Source: Blautia sp. Marseille-P3201T
GTDB taxonomy: Bacteria; Bacillota; Clostridia; Lachnospirales; Lachnospiraceae
NCBI RefSeq assembly: GCF_900120295.1
Contig: NZ_LT635469.1
Coordinates: 186,001-250,000, forward strand
Direction: 5' to 3'
DNA: 64,000 nt
Below the pieces are notes generated by a model that saw only the letters and a program-made list of their open reading frames with translations, made no database searches and had not been told where the DNA came from. The translations under genes and the position numbers were made by a program. Of the stretch, positions 62,563 to 64,000 are shown piece after piece (the stretch's first letter is position 1; each line of letters starts with the position of its first letter).

Positions 62563-64000
62563 TTACATTCCTCCCTCTTTGTAATATTGGCTTTGTACGT
62601 CAAAAAGCTTGGCATATTTGCCTTTTAATGCAATTAATTCTTCATGAGTTCCCTGCTCTGCAATCTGCCCTTTTTCCAGAAATAAAATACGGTGACAAAA
62701 GCGGGTAGAAGCAAGGCGATGAGAAATAAAGACCGATGTTTTATGGGCAGTCATTTCGTTATATTTTAAATAAATATCGTTTTCGGCAATCGGATCAAGA
62801 GCAGCAGTAGGTTCATCTAAAATGAGTATGGGAGCATTCTTATAAAGTGCTCTTGCCAACATCAGACGCTGCATTTGTCCTCCGGAAAGTTCGATACCAT
62901 CTTCATAAACCTGCCTTCCGATAATCGTATTTATGTCCTTTGGCAGGGAAGAAACTTTTTGCAAAAGTCCTGCCTGTTTCAGACAATTCCAAACTTCCTC
63001 TTCATTAATATTGGCTGTTTGCTGGGCAATATTTTCAGAAATGCTTGCCTCTAAAACAGAAAAATCCTGAAATACGGCGGAAAATAGAGTATAGTAATTT
63101 TGACGATTATATTGTCGAATATCCTTTCCATTTAGAAGAATTTGTCCTTCCGTTGGGTCTAAAAAACCACAGATTAGTTTTACCAGAGTTGTTTTTCCTG
63201 CTCCATTGAGACCGACGATTGCAAGCTTTTCTCCGGCATGTACGGTAAGATTAAGCTGATGAATGGTGTCTTTTTTTGCTTCAGGATAGCGAAAGGATAC
63301 GTTTTCCAAACAAATTTCGTAAGATGAAAAATCGTCTTTGGAAATTTCTTTTCCTTCTTCAAAAAGGAAAGGCTCCGGATATTCTAAAAATTCCCTTACA
63401 GTAGATAAATCAAGACTGCATTTGTGTAATTGAGTAAACATTTCTAAAATTCCACCTATCCATTGCGTAAAACCGCTTACAGCAGTGAAATAGAGCAGAA
63501 ATTCTGAAGCATTTAAGCCCTGTGTCAGTGTAAGCCATAATAAATAAACATAGGAAGCTCCGTTTCGCAGAAATGTCAGGAATAAATCTGCAATATCTGC
63601 CCATATATACACGGACTCTCGTTTGCGAAGAAAACTTTGATAAAGCTTTAAAATACTCATCCATACATCGTTTATCCACGTATCAAGACCAAAGATGCGG
63701 ATGTCTTTGGCATAGGAACGCTTTGTGGCAACATCATGCAGATAGTCAAGCTGTTTGGTGTATTCTGCTTCTTCCTCTCTGTGTTCGTAGCCCCATCTGC
63801 TAATTCTTTTATTTATGACATATCCGAGAAGTGTAGTGATGGTGGCTATACAGACCAATATCGGATGGAGATTAGATAAAAGCGCCAGATAGATGGAAAA
63901 TCCCAGAATATTTGTAAGGATAGAAGTCCAGATTGTCCAGATATATTCGGTTGCTTCTATATTGCTGGAACAGGCTTTCGAAGCTTTACTTTCCATATCA
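62563..64000 (-). CDS. ABC exporter, ATPase fused to membrane domain (first of pair, 5' cut)
   Basis: The frame is open through the window edge; at least 478 residues are present, the N-terminal membrane part being outside. ATPase domain: GLNGAGKTTLVKL, LSGGQMQRLMLARALYKNAP, ILILDEPTAALDPIAE. An ATG at 63996 exists but lies mid-domain. Forms an operon with the exporter gene downstream. Confidence 0.88.
   Translation of the reverse strand, partial: DMESKASKACSSNIEATEYIWTIWTSILTNILGFSIYLALLSNLHPILVCIATITTLLGYVINKRISRWGYEHREEEAEYTKQLDYLHDVATKRSYAKDIRIFGLDTWINDVWMSILKLYQSFLRKRESVYIWADIADLFLTFLRNGASYVYLLWLTLTQGLNASEFLLYFTAVSGFTQWIGGILEMFTQLHKCSLDLSTVREFLEYPEPFLFEEGKEISKDDFSSYEICLENVSFRYPEAKKDTIHQLNLTVHAGEKLAIVGLNGAGKTTLVKLICGFLDPTEGQILLNGKDIRQYNRQNYYTLFSAVFQDFSVLEASISENIAQQTANINEEEVWNCLKQAGLLQKVSSLPKDINTIIGRQVYEDGIELSGGQMQRLMLARALYKNAPILILDEPTAALDPIAENDIYLKYNEMTAHKTSVFISHRLASTRFCHRILFLEKGQIAEQGTHEELIALKGKYAKLFDVQSQYYKEGGM

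Overview
The window is a 64 kb stretch of a low-GC Firmicutes chromosome, most like a gut Lachnospiraceae (Blautia/Ruminococcus-like) genome. Reasons: strong AGGAGG-type ribosome binding sites with TTGACA/TATAAT-type promoters, YesM/YesN two-component pairs beside sugar ABC transporters, a lysine operon led by a corrinoid-adenosyltransferase-like gene, AdhE, long-form HPF, a MutS2 followed by an OmpR/histidine kinase pair, and several DUF975/DUF2752/DUF4190 membrane proteins. No rRNA, tRNA, CRISPR array or prophage was seen. This assignment is from protein resemblance only.

Layout. 1-8086: a galactose-type (Mgl) ABC transporter (the ATPase is cut by the window start; the permease has a long coiled-coil N-terminus), followed by a YesN/YesM two-component system and two galactose-type binding proteins that probably feed it. 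8190-9341: a secreted or membrane-anchored polysaccharide deacetylase. 9502-14065: a second sugar ABC transporter (binding lipoprotein plus two permeases), tailed by a small MacA-like fragment protein and an FtsX/MacB-like membrane protein without an ATPase. 14097-14199: a compact candidate small RNA with its own near-consensus promoter and terminator. 14426-15838: an AT-rich pair (membrane-anchored XRE regulator, TraX-like acetyltransferase). 16018-20669 (minus): adhE and typA. 21011-39263: housekeeping genes (SSB-like, dapA/dapB, hpf, secA, prfB, ACT protein plus a phosphoglycerate-mutase-like protein, tex, pepP, marR, guaA).

39264-42881 is a graveyard of mobile elements just downstream of guaA (IS66, IS1182-like and ISL3-like fragments, one other mobile-element remnant) ending in an intact AAA-ATPase/PD-(D/E)XK protein. 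42933-47440 (minus) holds mutS2, a response regulator and a histidine kinase. 47664-51403 has an HtrA-like protein that has lost two catalytic residues, a YhaM-type exoribonuclease and an RlmD-type rRNA methyltransferase with a decayed tail. 51404-52443 is a second debris field (a frameshifted gene, a truncated antitoxin, an unassigned fragment). 52524-60554 is a complete, tightly overlapping four-gene Wadjet (JetABCD, DUF2397/2398/SMC/DUF2399 type) anti-plasmid defence operon. 60696-64000 (minus) is a pair of ABC exporters, the first cut by the window end.

The main points for a second look are: the Wadjet operon in its decayed neighbourhood; a GuaA whose glutaminase domain is shrunk and lacks its catalytic residues; an HtrA-like pseudoprotease; the ~220-residue coiled-coil extension of MglC; the candidate small RNA; and a family of four 125-160 bp long-hairpin repeats with a shared ~80 bp core, all intergenic.
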